NCBI GenBank assembly: GCA_028554755.1
Contig: JAPTOF010000002.1
Coordinates: 7,737,001-7,801,000 of the forward strand
Reading direction: 5' to 3'
Length of the DNA: 64,000 bases
From: Cordia subcordata
Lineage: Eukaryota > Streptophyta > Magnoliopsida > Boraginales > Cordiaceae
Numbering within the stretch: position 1 is the stretch's first letter; each line of letters starts with the position of its first letter. Shown here piece by piece: positions 12,060 through 25,249 of this stretch. The notes under the pieces were generated by a model that saw only the letters and a list, made by a program, of their open reading frames with translations, was not told the origin of the DNA and searched no databases. A program made the position numbers and the translations under genes.

Positions 12060-13239
12060 TCTATTTAAGCACTCGGTGAGCTCAACAGCTTGAACTAAGC
12101 AGCTGCCTATCACAACAGCTAGCTTCACTGTGAGTAGTGGAATTTATATTGCTTTTTCTTTTTTTTTTTGGCGGAGCGTTCATTTTCTGTATTATTATAT
12201 GTGTGTATGTGTCGATTGTTATTGAAACAGCTCTTATATTGAACAAAGCATGGTGTTATGGAGAAACTATGCTGCATTTTCTGCTGAATATTCATGGCAT
12301 TTAATCTTTACAGTTAATATATATGTATATGTATATGTTCGCTTTTATTTTTATTTTTATTTTTTCTGCTGCTGAATTCACGCCGTATTTGTTTCTGTAT
12401 ATATGTACTGCATTCTCTCTCTGCTGAAATTTTACCGCAGTTTATATCTATTTATCAATTTATCTGTATACATGGACATATGAACTTTCGTATATAATGC
12501 GCCATATTGTGTTTCTTTATCTATCTATCTATCTGCATCTACATATATATGTGCGTCTACGTGTGCGCGCACCTGTAGAATTGTTACATTTGTTAAAACA
12601 TGTATCACATGCTAGAAGAGAAGATTATCAATAATCATATGTTTTACAATTTTTTATGAATGGTGGTTATGGTTATTGTCTGTTTGTATTAGCTTTGATT
12701 GACTGGTAGTAAGGTAATTTTTGTTTATTACGTGTATGTAAATAATATAAAGAGAAAAAAATTCTGTAGTTACTATTATTTCTTTGTGTCTTTCTCTGTT
12801 GCCAAAGTTGATTAGTAGAATGAAATATAATCTCTGGAATTAGATTTGGAGCAAAATGGAGTTTTTCAGGATTGAATTTAAGAAGTGTTCAACTGTGAAG
12901 AGAATTAGTCATGTGACATGTAGGTTGCGCTTTTCTCCTTAAGTCTAAAACTAATGTTGCTAGGAGATTCGTTGGATCAAAATCTGAAAGTGCGTTGCAT
13001 TTCTATGGACAAGATGGTGTTAGGACAAAGAAAATAGGAAGTTCTTTTAAACCATTGACTTTAGACCCTCTTATGATCAAGATCAATAATATTGATATTA
13101 CACATGGCTTTTTGCATGAATAGTGCTTGTATAAGTGGAACAGAGGAATTACGAGCTTTGTGTGGATGCAGGAAATTATTTGGTGTTGGGCTCCTATTAA
13201 TTCGGTTTGAGACTTTCAGGTGCTTCTCAGTGATCTGAG
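12060..13239 (+). promoter_or_regulatory. AMY2 core promoter and 5' leader with intron (inferred)
   Basis: A TATA-like TATTTAAG lies at about 12062, followed by a leader that reaches a good donor at 12130 (CACT|GTGAGT). The most likely acceptors are TTTCAG at 13219 or TCTCAG at 13230, just before the start codon at 13240. That gives a leader intron of about 1.1 kb, common in plant genes. No transcript data support it; the call rests on splice signals and the tiny first coding exon. Confidence 0.45.
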
Positions 13240-16200
13240 ATGGATTATTCGGTAAGCTTCTCAACCCAAATTCCCTTTATGCTTCTTTTAAATTTTTACT
13301 TCTTGATGTTCAGAAGTTAATGCCAAATTGTATAAATTTCTTGACTTTCAAGAAAATTAGTTCTTATACTATACAATGGACAAACTAGCTTGTTACTTTA
13401 AATTTCTGATCTCATGTTTCTATGCAGGTGTCGAATGAAAATAATCAGCAGAATGATCCTGGTACACCTTTCTATCTTCGGAAACACATAATCTTCTGGA
13501 ATAGATCCCAAAGTTTGATTAAACTCAAGCTAAAAAATTTACTTTTAAGCATTTGAGTTTCAACTGGCCTATTTTCACTTAGAATAATAGCCATGTAATT
13601 CAATAGCTGAATCACGGCTTTCCTTTTTTTATATATAGCTTGTTAATTGATATAGATGAATAGTTATGATGAATGCAAATATAGTCACCATGAAGTTAAT
13701 TGTTCAAAAAACAGGTTAGATGTCCATTATTGTGTGAACCCGTTCTTGAAATGAAAGTATCATCAAAAGAAGGTTGCAAGCTTATCTGTAGGAAATGTAA
13801 AATCTATTTAGACAAATATATACCAGCCAAAAATCAACACATTACCATAGAAAAGGATAAGACACTTCAATACATGTATGCAGATGCAAAGCAACACTCA
13901 CAAATAAGAATATGAACAGGGAGACTGCTATCTAGTAGTCATATCTCCCCAGCTTTTGTTATCCTTTCTCTAGATCCAATTTGTTATTGTCTGAAAATAA
14001 TCAATGATGATAGTTGAATGCACAATATGTTTTTCATGTAATGATTTCTTTTTGATGTTAGTAATATCATTATTAGTAAGTCTTGATTAACATGTCTATC
14101 ATTCACATTATGTTAATTGCAAGGATTGATGTTTATGCATGCTGTCTAAGAGTTGGTTTCACACTATTTGCAGTGGCAGCGATACGCAATGGAAAAGAGA
14201 TTTTGCTTCAGGTAAGTGGACAATTCCAACATCTTTTAGCTTTGTGTGTTAATGGGAGTACCACATGGAATGGTCAATAGAACTGTTCTCTGGAATCAAC
14301 ATCTTGGCATAGGTCTGTCAAATCCTTGGAACTCTCTGCTTTGCCTTAGCTTTTGGAAGCATTTCTATGGATAATTTATAATTTCATCTTTTTCAAACTT
14401 GAATTCTTAAGCCTGAAAAGAAGGACAATATTCTGAAAGATCAAACTCGTAACTGACCACCCATTCTGCATGCTCGCCAATGGAGAACTTATTACTCCAT
14501 GTTAGATTAGTAAAAGTTAGTAGTGACTGATAATTTCTTGACAGGCCTTCAACTGGGAATCCCATAAACACAATTGGTGGAGAACCTTGGAGAAAAAGGT
14601 TTATGATATTGCAAAATCTGGCTTCACCTCTGCCTGGTTGCCTCCGGCCACTCATTCATTTGCTCCTCAAGGTGGAAAGGAAAAGCAATTTTGACCATCC
14701 CATTGAGCAACTCGTTCAAATTCATATTCACCTTATGATGCTTTTTGTTCTCTTTCTTTTAATCGTTTATTCTTTTCTCTTTAACGACAGGTTATGTACC
14801 ACAGAACCTTTATTCGCTCAATTCTTCCTATGGTTCTGAGCATCTCTTAAAAGCTTTACTTAATAAGATGAAGCAGTACAAAGTCAGAGCAATGGCTGAC
14901 ATAGTCATAAATCATAGAGCTGGAACAACCAAAGGGTATAATGGGATGTATAACCGTTACGATGGAATTCCATTAGCATGGAATGAACATGCTGTTACAT
15001 CTTGTACTGGTGGACTGGTAAGGTTTATCTTACTCTAAGGACCTATTTATTTTCATGCATGAATTAGAAGCATATAAATGTTAAAAACTTCTCATCCTAA
15101 TTAAATGGCACTGTAAGTATCCTGTGTAGGATATCAAGAACGCCCTTCCTTTTTCATTTAGGCACCTGTCTTCTTGATTTTCTTGTGAGATTTCTAGGCT
15201 TCTGCTTTTCTCTTTGTCTTTGATTTATTACATATTTTCACTACATATTACTTTCGACAATGATTTCACATAAAGAGAAAATGTCATTACTCAAGTGGTA
15301 GTGTGCAGAAAAAAGAATAGAAAAGAGGACTTACTAACTCTTCAAATAGAATAATACTGGGATAATCTGTCTCTCTCTCTCTCTCTCTGGTGGGGGAAGA
15401 GGTTATGTGAACTTCAATGTTTTACTAGTACATATTTTTGTGCTTGCTAAAGAGTCCTTTAGGATTTCAGGCTTCATCATGTGAAAAGATGGTAAGGGAG
15501 TTTTATACAGGCCCCATTAAGTTATGCTAAGCATATAAGAAATATTTGTAATCTGTAAATGATATTCCTGGATCTGATTATAAAGAAGAGCCTTTCTTGG
15601 ATTATGATATGGCTTTATAGTCTTGGAAAATCAATAGAAGGGAAGGCTCTCCCTTCTGATCGGCCTTTTCTTGAGGATTAGATTGCATAGACAGCATAGT
15701 TCTAATCTATGAAGTTTTCAGACCATTTTCTATTAGTTGTCAATGTTTTCAATGAAAAATCATATGAGAACATTGCGAACAAGTAGTAGTACATTTTCCC
15801 TTGATTATTATTGAAGTCTTGTGATTTTGCTGCATCTTTTGGCTCAAAGTACAAGGCTAGAATGATATTTGCTTCTAATTCATGTTAACGTCATCTTTCA
15901 GGGCAATAGGAGTACCGGGGACAATTTTAATGGCTTTCCAAATATTGATCACTCGCAATCCTTTGTTCAAAAAGATATTACTAGGTGGCTAAGATGGCTT
16001 CGCAACACTGTGGGCTTCCAAGATTTTCGATTTGATTTTGCGAAAGGGTAGATTTCATGGTTAATATATAATCAAAGTCCTCGTCCTCTCTATGTAATTT
16101 TTAACTATCATTCTTCATTTGTCTTTCATTAGATATTCCCCAAAATATGTGAAGGAATACATAGAGGGTGCAAAGCCAGTATTTTCTGTGGGGGAGTATT

Positions 16201-18044
16201 GGGATTCTTGCAACTATAGAGGATCATACTTGGATTACAATCAAGGTACTGATAGTTTTGAAAATACTGTTACATGTAATGGTTGCATAACTCATGATCC
16301 AAGTTATCTGAGATTTGTTATGTGCATAAGCCGGAACCTACAGACTGTACAAGTTCCACCAGAAAGCTTCATTGTTATTCTTTTATTGCTATATTTCAAT
16401 TTTATTCTCTTTTCCTTCCACTTGCAGATAGTCATAGGCAAAGGATTATCAACTGGATTGATGGCACGGGACAACTTTCAGCCGCATTTGACTTCACAAC
16501 AAAGGGAATTCTTCAGGTATATATAAAAATTCTCTTTTTCAAGAGGATGTTGCCCTTTTAAGGAGCTTGAACATCTTTATTGAAATTGAGATTTGTTGTA
16601 ATACTGTTGAATATATTTACTTCTTAGATGAAAGTGAATTCTTAATATTTTCTTTGGCAAATTTGCTTATTAGCATTTGAGTAATTTCTTGGATCATTTT
16701 ATGTTGTTGATGAAATAGATGAAAGTACCCTAAATATCTTCACCATTCGTTTGTGATTTATGCAATGTGCAGGAAGCCGTTAAAGGAGAATACTGGCGTT
16801 TACGTGATTCAAAAGGGAAGCCACCTGGGGTTGTGGGATGGTGGCCTTCAAGAGCTGCGACTTTCATCGAGAACCATGATACAGGATCAACCCAGGTAGT
16901 ACATATATCCAGTCCTTTGCACGTGAAAACATTTTTATCTTATTTTACTATTTGATTGTAAGAATATTTTGTGAAGTCATTTAAGGTGGAGAATATTGGA
17001 TGAATTTTATTCTAAATTTTATCAACCTAACTTTAGTGTTCACTTGGTGGAGAAAAATGATGAGCCATTGCTTGGATGCAGGAGAATAAGCAAATCTTCA
17101 AGTTCAACCTGAAACTCTAAATATTCCCTGATTCCTTCTCTGACAATTTTTTTCTTATTGCAGGGTCATTGGCCATTTCCTTCAAATCATATTATGGAGG
17201 TATGAGAGAAACTTCTCCTCAACTCGATCAAAGAACTAAAACCCAATTGTTGATTGGATTGTTTACGAAACTTGAATGTTTGGGATCAAAGACCTAGCTT
17301 CACAAAAAAACTAATGTAATGAGTAATGAAAAGAACAGATAAGTAGAAAAGTGAAGGCTTTCACAAGGAGTGATAAATGGTAAAAAAGTAATGGGCGGGT
17401 ATGACCATGATGCTCTTGTTGCTTGGCTTGAGATGTCAATTAAACTTAAAATCTTACGTCTAGACAAACAAACAACTTCTTAGAATCATGTTACTGAGCC
17501 ACACTCAACATTGTTCTTTGATGCTGCAAAGTTCAGCGTCCATTTTCTTTGTGGAGATGTTATGTTCCAATATCTGATGCTGACTCTATGGTATACTCCT
17601 CTGGGCTATGCTTATATACTCTTTTGATGGAGATGTTATGTTCCAATATCTGATGCTAACTCTATGGTATACTCCTCAGGGCTATGCTTATATACTCACA
17701 CATCCAGGGATACCAACAGTTTTCTATGACCATTTCTACGATTGGGGAGATTCCGTACACGATCAGATCGTGAAGCTGGTAGAGTACTTTACAATGTCCT
17801 CTTGTGAAGCGATATTTTGTCGCCTTTCTATTAATTCAAATGAACTATGCAGATTGACATCCGGCAGAGTCAAGGCATAAATAGCAGATCGTCTATAACA
17901 ATTCTCGATGCACAACCGAATCTTTACGCTGCAACGATTGGAGATAAAATATGCATGAAGATGGGGGACGGTTCATGGTGCCCATCTGGGAAGGAATGGA
18001 CTCTTGCAACCAGCGGTCATCGGTACGCTGTCTGGCAGAAGTAG
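13240..18044 (+). CDS. AMY2: Cytosolic alpha-amylase (GH13), AMY2 type
   Basis: Twelve coding exons, all GT-AG and phase-consistent: 13240-13251, 13428-13461, 14174-14211, 14545-14671, 14791-15017, 15902-16047, 16133-16245, 16428-16516, 16773-16895, 17164-17199, 17680-17778, 17853-18044; 1236 bp, 411 residues. The enzyme hydrolyses internal alpha-1,4 bonds of starch-like glucans. GH13 region I is DIVINHR (107-113); region [11 protein letters not shown] carries nucleophile Asp191; region [11 protein letters not shown] carries acid/base Glu216; region [13 protein letters not shown] carries Asp298. The C-terminal beta domain ends [12 protein letters not shown]. It starts [12 protein letters not shown], with no signal or transit peptide and no N-terminal starch-binding modules, which separates it from secreted AMY1 and plastid AMY3. 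Length matches Arabidopsis AMY2 (about 413). The final intron before exon 11 has a 76-bp duplication. Confidence 0.94.
13700..13915 (+). other. Cys-rich open frame inside AMY2 intron 2
   Basis: A 71-codon frame without an ATG start lies within the intron between exons 2 and 3. It reads CPLLCEP...[12 protein letters not shown], so it has clustered cysteines, and it has more complex codon composition than its surroundings. It is preceded by an acceptor-like AAACAG. I do not recognise a family. If spliced after exon 2 it would give a stop at once, so it is not part of the amylase; it could be a fossil fragment or chance. Confidence 0.25.
17548..17696 (+). repeat. 76-bp tandem duplication across an AMY2 intron/exon junction
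   Basis: TGGAGATGTTATGTTCC starts at 17552 and again at 17628, exactly 76 bp apart; the copies match through the polypyrimidine tract, the acceptor and the first 18 bases of exon 11. Copy 2 has CCTCAG|GGCTATG (exon start 17680); copy 1 has CCTCTG at the same place (17602-17603), so its acceptor AG is gone. Other differences are few (for example GCTGACT / GCTAACT), so it is young. Confidence 0.92.
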
Positions 18045-18263
18045 TTCTACCATCTTTTTTCATGAGAATCCAGACCATACAAAGCATATTACTACGAGAG
18101 TTTTCATTTATTCGGGTATTATTCTCGGGAATTGTCTTGTTACTCGACTTTGTCTCCATTAAAGCGAATAGAAAATAAAATAAAATGAGGATACTCATAG
18201 TTTCTACTTTATCTATCAGCAACTAAAGCTTTTTGCAAAAGCCTCAGGTGTAACATAAAGCTT

Positions 18264-18289
18264 CATATATATATACACATATATATATA

Positions 18290-18330
<41 letters not shown>

Positions 18331-18350
18331 GTAAATATGTATATATAAAC
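18264..18350. repeat. TA-rich microsatellite 3' of AMY2
   Basis: Alternating purine-pyrimidine tract dominated by TA with interspersed CA/TG, about 220 bp after the amylase stop codon. Likely length-variable; no function is implied. Confidence 0.85.
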
Positions 18351-19869
18351 ATACCAATTATGTTAAGAGCTTCTTGAGATATATGTGGTGTGGTGGTAAC
18401 ATTGAGCTTTTCTTCTAATTCGTTTGGTTGTGGTTTGGTCTAGGACTTATCTGGCCTATCTTTCCTATGGGCTTTGCGCTCTTGGGCTCTGCCGTGTTGC
18501 AATATTTTTCTCCTCATCTTGGTGGGCTTACCTTGCATATTGCCTAGACTTCTAAGATGAATCGTCTAGCTGTGAAGTAGTTGCAACTCATTACCTAAAT
18601 CACATGAAAACATTGTACTCTCCTAATAACAATTTATCTTTTATGTGGATTTAAAATATTTTTAGTTGAATATTTCATGGTATTATCAGAAGATTAGAAA
18701 AACATTTTTCAAGAAAAAGTTTTATGGCAAACAAATGAATTATCAAATTTAACTGAATAATCGAAATAGGAACTTTAAAAATTAGAAGAAAAAAAAATAA
18801 ATATAAAAATAACTGAACAACATAGACTATAGATATTTATCCATTCCTAAAATAAGTCTTATAACATATAATATGGATATTCCGAAATTTAACTGAATTC
18901 ACTCTCTATCCAAAGACTCATAAAACTTATTCTTTATTCTTTTCCCTTTGCTTTTTCCTTTTGTTCTCACCTTTCACTAACCTAACCAAAGACTCATAAA
19001 ATATTTTTTTTCTTTTTCTTTTCCCTTTTCTTTTTACTATGCAACAAGAACTTAGCGAAAACTTATGGGTTGACAAAAGATTACTTGCATGGTGGATTCT
19101 GTATGTAGAGGTCTCAACCTATTTAGATGGTGCTTGGCCATGCTTATTTAAGTGTTTATAAGCACTCAAAAGAAAAAGTAGTAAATTAAACTTTGTTTGG
19201 TTTTGTCTTTTTTAAGTTATTTATAAGCAATTGATGCTTAATAAGCTTAGCAAATGACAAATGAGTAAAGGAATGTTTTGATGATATATGTTTATAAGTT
19301 GTTAAAATGTTTGGTAAAATGACTTAAAAAACCCTCATTAAAAGAGGAAAGTGTTGCTTTAAAAAAAAAAAAGAAAAAGAAAAAGATAGAGTTGTACTTT
19401 GATATGGTAATACCATTGTTACCTACTTATAAACAATTGGTAAAATATGCTTATGAGTAGATTTAATCAAACATGAAAATTTTTCTTTTTCTGTTTATAA
19501 ATAGGTTGGACTTGTTTATTAACAAAGCCAAAAACCTCTCTTTCTCTATGCTCCGGCCTACAGAGAGAGGAAGGGAGGGAGGGAGGGAGACGGAAAGAGG
19601 GAGGGGGAGGCAATCACATGGGGTTGTTGGGGGTGGGGGGGTGTGGGTGCGCGGCGGAGAGGTGTGTCTGGAGGACTCACATTTATCACATATCACTATC
19701 ATAATAGCCATGTTCATCGACCTCATGATTTGTGTTTTGAAACTCATCCACAGCACTATCTCCCATTATATCCTCACCAGTAGCTCTCTCTCATCTCTCA
19801 TGTTGCATGCCCTTTTTCCTCCTTAACCTAACACTACAAAACACCCTCCTGCACCCACACTATCATTAC

Positions 19870-19872
<3 letters not shown>

Positions 19873-19915
<43 letters not shown>

Positions 19916-19929
19916 GTGTCTCTCTCTCA
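19873..19929. repeat. CT dinucleotide microsatellite
   Basis: A near-continuous (CT)n tract with single interruptions (TATC, TGTG). No gene is adjacent. Confidence 0.85.
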
Positions 19930-21228
19930 CGTGACGCACTCTGTTAATTCCATGATGTATCATCAATGATTTGAAAAAAGGAAACAAAAAGCTCCATTTT
20001 CTTTATACCTAGTGGTCGCCTCAAAGGTCAACTTGTAACTCAGGTGCAGTACTTTTCTTCTTTTCGGAATTAGAAATATTTCAAATAATTAAGATTACTT
20101 TCTCAAAGAGTTATGATCTCTAAGTACAAATTACGTGATAATAGGGTATGGTCTGTGGGGTTTTTTAGAAAAAGAAAGAAAAAAAGAAAAATAAACTTGT
20201 AACTCTATATAGGGTTGGACAATATTGGGCATTGAGATCCCTCCTTTTTGCTTCAAAGCTTAATCGTGTAATAAGCATGGTTATACAATGCTACTTGAGA
20301 TATAATTACACTTACACGCAAGAGACACATGAGAATAATTAATAAATTTGATTATCAACTAAAAAAAAATCAACTTTGAAAAAGAAGGGTCATCATATTT
20401 ATTAATAGTAGCACCCACATGTTTGCATGCAAATTGTAAACAATCGTTGATTCAGCATGCATATATAATAAAGTTAACCTTAATCAACCTTCGGATGAAT
20501 GCATGGCTAGTAGGATAGGATAGGATAGATTATTATATATGTTTGTTGCCCTAGAGAGGTAAGTGAGGTGGATCTACTTTGGGATATTATAGAGGCTGCA
20601 ACCCTACAAATCCTAACAAAATCACTTAATTTTTACAAGTATTAAATTTTATCGTCAAATCACTTTACTAACAAAATAATTCTAGATCAGTTTGAAAATA
20701 TGATTTTAAATTTTTTTTGTCAATCCTATGCCTGAGTATATGCCACTTAGGCCAGTGGAGGAGGGAGGTGGAAAAAGCAAGGGGTTGTCGCTGACTATCC
20801 CCTACTCTCCAAAAATATTTTTACGGAGTAATTTATATTTTACGTATTTGTTGGTCTTTATTGATGTATCTCCCCTGCTGCCATTGATAATTTAAATAAA
20901 ATTTCTTTTAGACTCGCCCCTCTCACTCCCTCGGTACAAATTGTAGCTCCGCGGCTGACTGAGGTGAAACATAAAGGTGTACTAACATTTTCAAGACTTT
21001 GTATTCAACAAAACATTATTACATCTATAGTTGGGAAACAAAACAAAAAGCTTCTTCAAGATATCCGTAATGATTTGTAAGCTTGACCGTATAGCCTTTT
21101 CCGTGGTTTTTGCAAGTTGGGTCCTCTCGGTTTTCATATCTTTTATCTATTTGTTCCTCAAGGTGGTCATCCATCTTCTCCAGTTGAAAGGATGGGAAGA
21201 TTTCATATCAGCATTAAAACTTTGATCA

Positions 21229-21266
<38 letters not shown>

Positions 21267-24200
21267 GTATACACACATATTATATGTGTATTTGTAATGG
21301 CAATACGTATATATCAATATACTTGTCCAGCTAGATTATTATCATCGGATTTGGAATTCCCAGGAATCGATCGGGTAAACATTGTAAATTCTTGGTTTTA
21401 TGGAATTTTCTTTCGACCAAAGAAAAAAAGTACTAACAAATTAAACAAGTCAAATATCAAAAAACTTTAAAGAATGGTATATATCGTCTTATAAATGTTG
21501 CGAGAATTAAGCGATACATTATAGCCTGGCTAGCTACAAGCAAGTTAATCTATATCTAAATAAATAAAAATTAATTAATCAATATGATCAGCAGTTCTTA
21601 ACAAAAACTTTATAAAATAGTCTTTAAATTTTATAATTTTTTAATATGAGAGAAATGTATTTCAACATATTAAAAAATTTTGCGACGGTTTTTGGAGCAC
21701 CACATAAGCTCGTTAAGCTCTTGTTCTCTGCAAAACCTTAAAAAGAAATCCCATATTATTTCCATCTATTACTTCAAAAAATGCAATCAAGTGTATCCAA
21801 ACTTTTCAGTCTGAATTAATGGATTTGACTTTAATCACGAGTAAATTAAACATTCTATATCAACATGTAAAAAGTAATGTCTATGAAACTTTTGAGGCAC
21901 TACACGACGAGTGCATCCTCCAGCAACCAACAATCATGAGAATAAAAAAGATATATAATACCATGCATTGATAGCTCTGCAATAGACACAAAAGTCTTCC
22001 ATCACATCTTACTACACTTTAGTCCCAATTTTCCTATAAAAATATTTATCTATTTTTGCTAGCTATTTTAATAGAAAATATTTAGAGCTTGGCCTATTTT
22101 CCAAACATTCAAAAATACTTTATATGAATTTAAATATTAAAAGTATTTTATGTGAATTTAAATGCTAAAACTAATTTATTTGACAAATTTTTGAAAGTGT
22201 TTTTATATAAAAATCAAATCTGAAAAAAGTTAAAAAACCAAATGTTTCAAATTGGAGCTTTTTGAAAAATTATTTTTACATCATGTGAAAAAAAATTTTC
22301 CTAAAAACTACTACTCTATAATTTTAAAATTTTAATACTACCTTCAAAATAGCCAAAAACTCAATGTCAAAAAAATCAAGCCAAACAAACTAACGGCTTA
22401 TATATAACAACACTTTAACCAAACCTTTATTACAAAAAGCTCAACAAGATCAACAGCTAAAATCCATATTTAGACCAAACAGAGACTTACTCTTTTAAAG
22501 ATGTAAGAGCGTTTACATTGTGCATGTTAAACCTCAAAATGGCCTTAACCTATCTCATATATACACAACGTAACAGGAGTTTCATGTAAAATGTCCGTAT
22601 TAGAATTCAAATTTTTTTACTTTGAGAAGTATCATTTTCAGCGGACATCTTTTTGATAAATTCATAAGATCCTTTAACAACATTCAAGAATATGCCTGGT
22701 CAAACAAAATGCACTGTATATTGGAGTTGCAAAGCAATAATATTGCTTAATGTTGTATGAAAGGCAAGCTTAAAGCTCCTTGTCTCTTTTTTTCCCGAAA
22801 AGCTTTTGTGCATTCGCATGATGAGATCAGATGAAATGTTGCCTATTCGTTTATTTGAATGGCGGCAAATGTTTGTAATCATGCACTCTTATGTGCATTA
22901 TCTTCACTGTCGAAACATCTTATTATTATTATTTTTTTGGTAAATTACATTGACCCATCTATAATTTATCATAAATATGTGTTATCCCCTTATAGTTTTA
23001 AAATAGACATAGATACTCATTTTCAGGAGCATATGTGCTACATATTTAAGAACCACAAGAAAGTTTCATATCTATTTTTTTAGGCATGTGTGTTATGCAT
23101 TTTAAGATTATAGGAAAATCCCACCCATATTTTAAAACTAGAGTGGATAATATATACTTACGATAAACTATAAGAGAGTTCAGTAAAATTTATCCCTTTT
23201 TTAACATATAAATCTATGGTTTAATATTTTATTTGGTGTAAGCGTCAACTTGCATTGCACATAGTACTCATGGAATATAGTAAATTTGAATTTTCTCATA
23301 ATGTTACGAGAGAATAATTTGAAAAAACTCAAAAAATTTATCATTGTTAGCTCTTTTTTGTAACGTACTGTTACGAAATAAATCAAATTAATCCAAACTT
23401 TTAGGCAGCCCGAACCGTAATTAAATTGAAAAGAAAAGTCTTTATGGTGATATTTTGTGTCTCGTCCCAAATGATTCAGTCATGGCCTGACAAGAACTCA
23501 GTAATGCCAACTAGTTCTGCACCTCAAAGGAGACTAACAACCAATAGATCCCGACGTTCAAATTCGCTTGTAATATATAACGTTACGAGAAATTAATATT
23601 CATCATATGATATAACAGTTACATCACAAAATTACTATCCAGATGATATGTTTGAATTGAATAGCAGAAATTTAATGGGGATGGTTGGGGGGGGGCAGCT
23701 CTAGGAACAGTAAATATGGTCATGCACTCATGCCCTAAATAATCTTCAGATAATAAATGCAGAAGCAGACACATTTTCATACACACACACACACACAAAG
23801 GTTATTTCATCCTTGTGGAAGTTTTGGACTGCAAGTTTGAAGGAAGCTGTTGACTGCTTTTTTAATGTTTCAAAAGGATTTAAAAAAAACAGTACAAATT
23901 GGAGAGAAAAAACTGACCAGAAGGCAAAGGTATTGGGGTGTGGGGTGGCGTGGGTAGGTTGCGCGCATGATGAGTGCGGCATGTCACTCGACAAAAGGGA
24001 GGATTTTTATCTTTTTAAGTCTTGGGAAAGGGAAGGATGATGATCATACAAGAATATTAGCACTGCAAAAAAGGATTTAATCCAATCTAGGCTTTGACCT
24101 ATATTATTATGTTACAATTTTAATGCATGTGTTTGTTTAGTTAAAGTATCAGTTGTACTCTCTTTACTAGGTCAAAAACTAATCATTTTGCTTTTTTTTT

Positions 24201-24839
24201 TACGCTTTTTTAATATAAGAGGAGTAGATTTAAGATGTCATATTTAGAGTAATATCCCGTAATAGTAGAAGACACTATAGAACAAATGTTAAGTAATTTA
24301 TTGACAACTATTGTCATTAAAGCAATAATTTGATTTAATTTGAAAAACTAGGTCACCCATCACACTAGTTAAAGAAATTAAAAAAAAATTCTAGAATGTG
24401 CATCAAGTTTTCTTTTTTGTGTGTCACGAGAAGTTTATGTCATGCATGATCACATTAAATTTATTTTAAAAGATCAATTTAATAATGTATCGACACACTT
24501 CAATACATATATAGTCCCGTATAGTAACGTAAATCAAACTGAAATTCCCCATAGCAATTATGTATAATCTACAATCAAGGCAAAACCAAAACGAAATGTT
24601 TCTAACTTCAATTTTTCAGGCGGTTCTTCTTGGATGTATGAAAGAAAATGCAGATTCCATCTTACTATTAATTATTGTATCAGATATAAAGGAAAAATAA
24701 TACGAGTAGTCTAAATAGAAGAAACCATGTATGCTCTCTCTCTTTCTATATATATATCCTTCTGATGCATGTTACTGCTATTTATAACACGTTTTTGACA
24801 GTTCCAGCAACCAACAAATCAAGAAGGTAATAAAACTGG

Positions 24840-25088
24840 CCCCCAGGGGCATAGGTGAGTTGGTAAGTGGCCAGGTGATTAGGGTGGAGACACCCTGACA
24901 ACGCGGGATCGAGTCCGTGTGGCGGCAGTACTCCGCTGAAATATTGCGGGGGCTGTTGCTGGATTCCACGCCCGTTGGTCCTCTCCCTGGTCGGGCTGCC
25001 ACTCACGCACATCCCTCGATTTACCTCCCGCCTGGTTAAGGGGCCTCTGGCCAGGTGGGAAAGGGGTTCTCCTTTGGTTAACCCTTTT
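24840..25088 (+). mobile_element. tRNA-derived SINE, copy 1, with 16-bp target-site duplication
   Basis: The element is flanked by exact copies of AAGGTAATAAAACTGG at 24824-24839 and 25089-25104. Its 5' part is tRNA-like: A-box region ATAGGTGAGTTGGTAAGTGG (about 24851-24870) and B-box GGATCGAGTCC (about 24906), the internal RNA polymerase III promoter. The 3' end is T-rich (AACCCTTTT) rather than poly-A. It encodes no protein; it would depend on a LINE reverse transcriptase. A relative lies at 49992-50197. It is much more GC-rich than its surroundings. Confidence 0.9.
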
Positions 25089-25249
25089 AAGGTAATAAAA
25101 CTGGTGGTGATCGATTCAACAGTCAGCAGCCTAGGGCTAGATCGCCATGAATTGACGATAAGGTAACGTTATGAACGAAATTTAATAAGTATAAAATATT
25201 ATGCCAGTTACAATAAATAATGAGGATAATTTATATTCGCTAATTTCTG

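Larger units (their letters stand above)
18180..24823. other. Gene-poor intergenic region
   Basis: No gene was recognised in about 6.6 kb. It holds simple repeats: alternating TA/CA around 18264-18350, a CT tract at 19873-19929, a CT/TA tract at 21234-21270 and GGATA units near 20515. Purine-rich GAGGGAGG runs near 19570-19620 create spurious open frames. A diffuse AT-rich element with imperfect inverted ends may lie at about 22090-22390. Nothing else is supported. Confidence 0.5.

Noticed and set aside
17604..17621. Second copy of the AMY2 exon 11 start
   Set aside because: The acceptor AG is TG and there is no following exon; it is only the duplicated edge.
19463..19826. Overlapping frames on both strands
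   Set aside because: Caused by purine-rich GAGGGAGG and GTGGGGG runs; low complexity.
21031..21470. Two overlapping open frames with a PQGGHPSSP-like run
   Set aside because: They end in a CT/TA microsatellite and match no family I know; probably chance.
24840..25088. Possible tRNA gene
   Set aside because: A and B boxes are present but no cloverleaf forms, and the body is 249 bp with a target duplication; it is a SINE.
24778..25166. Open frames on both strands
   Set aside because: They are produced by the GC-rich SINE body, which is non-coding.
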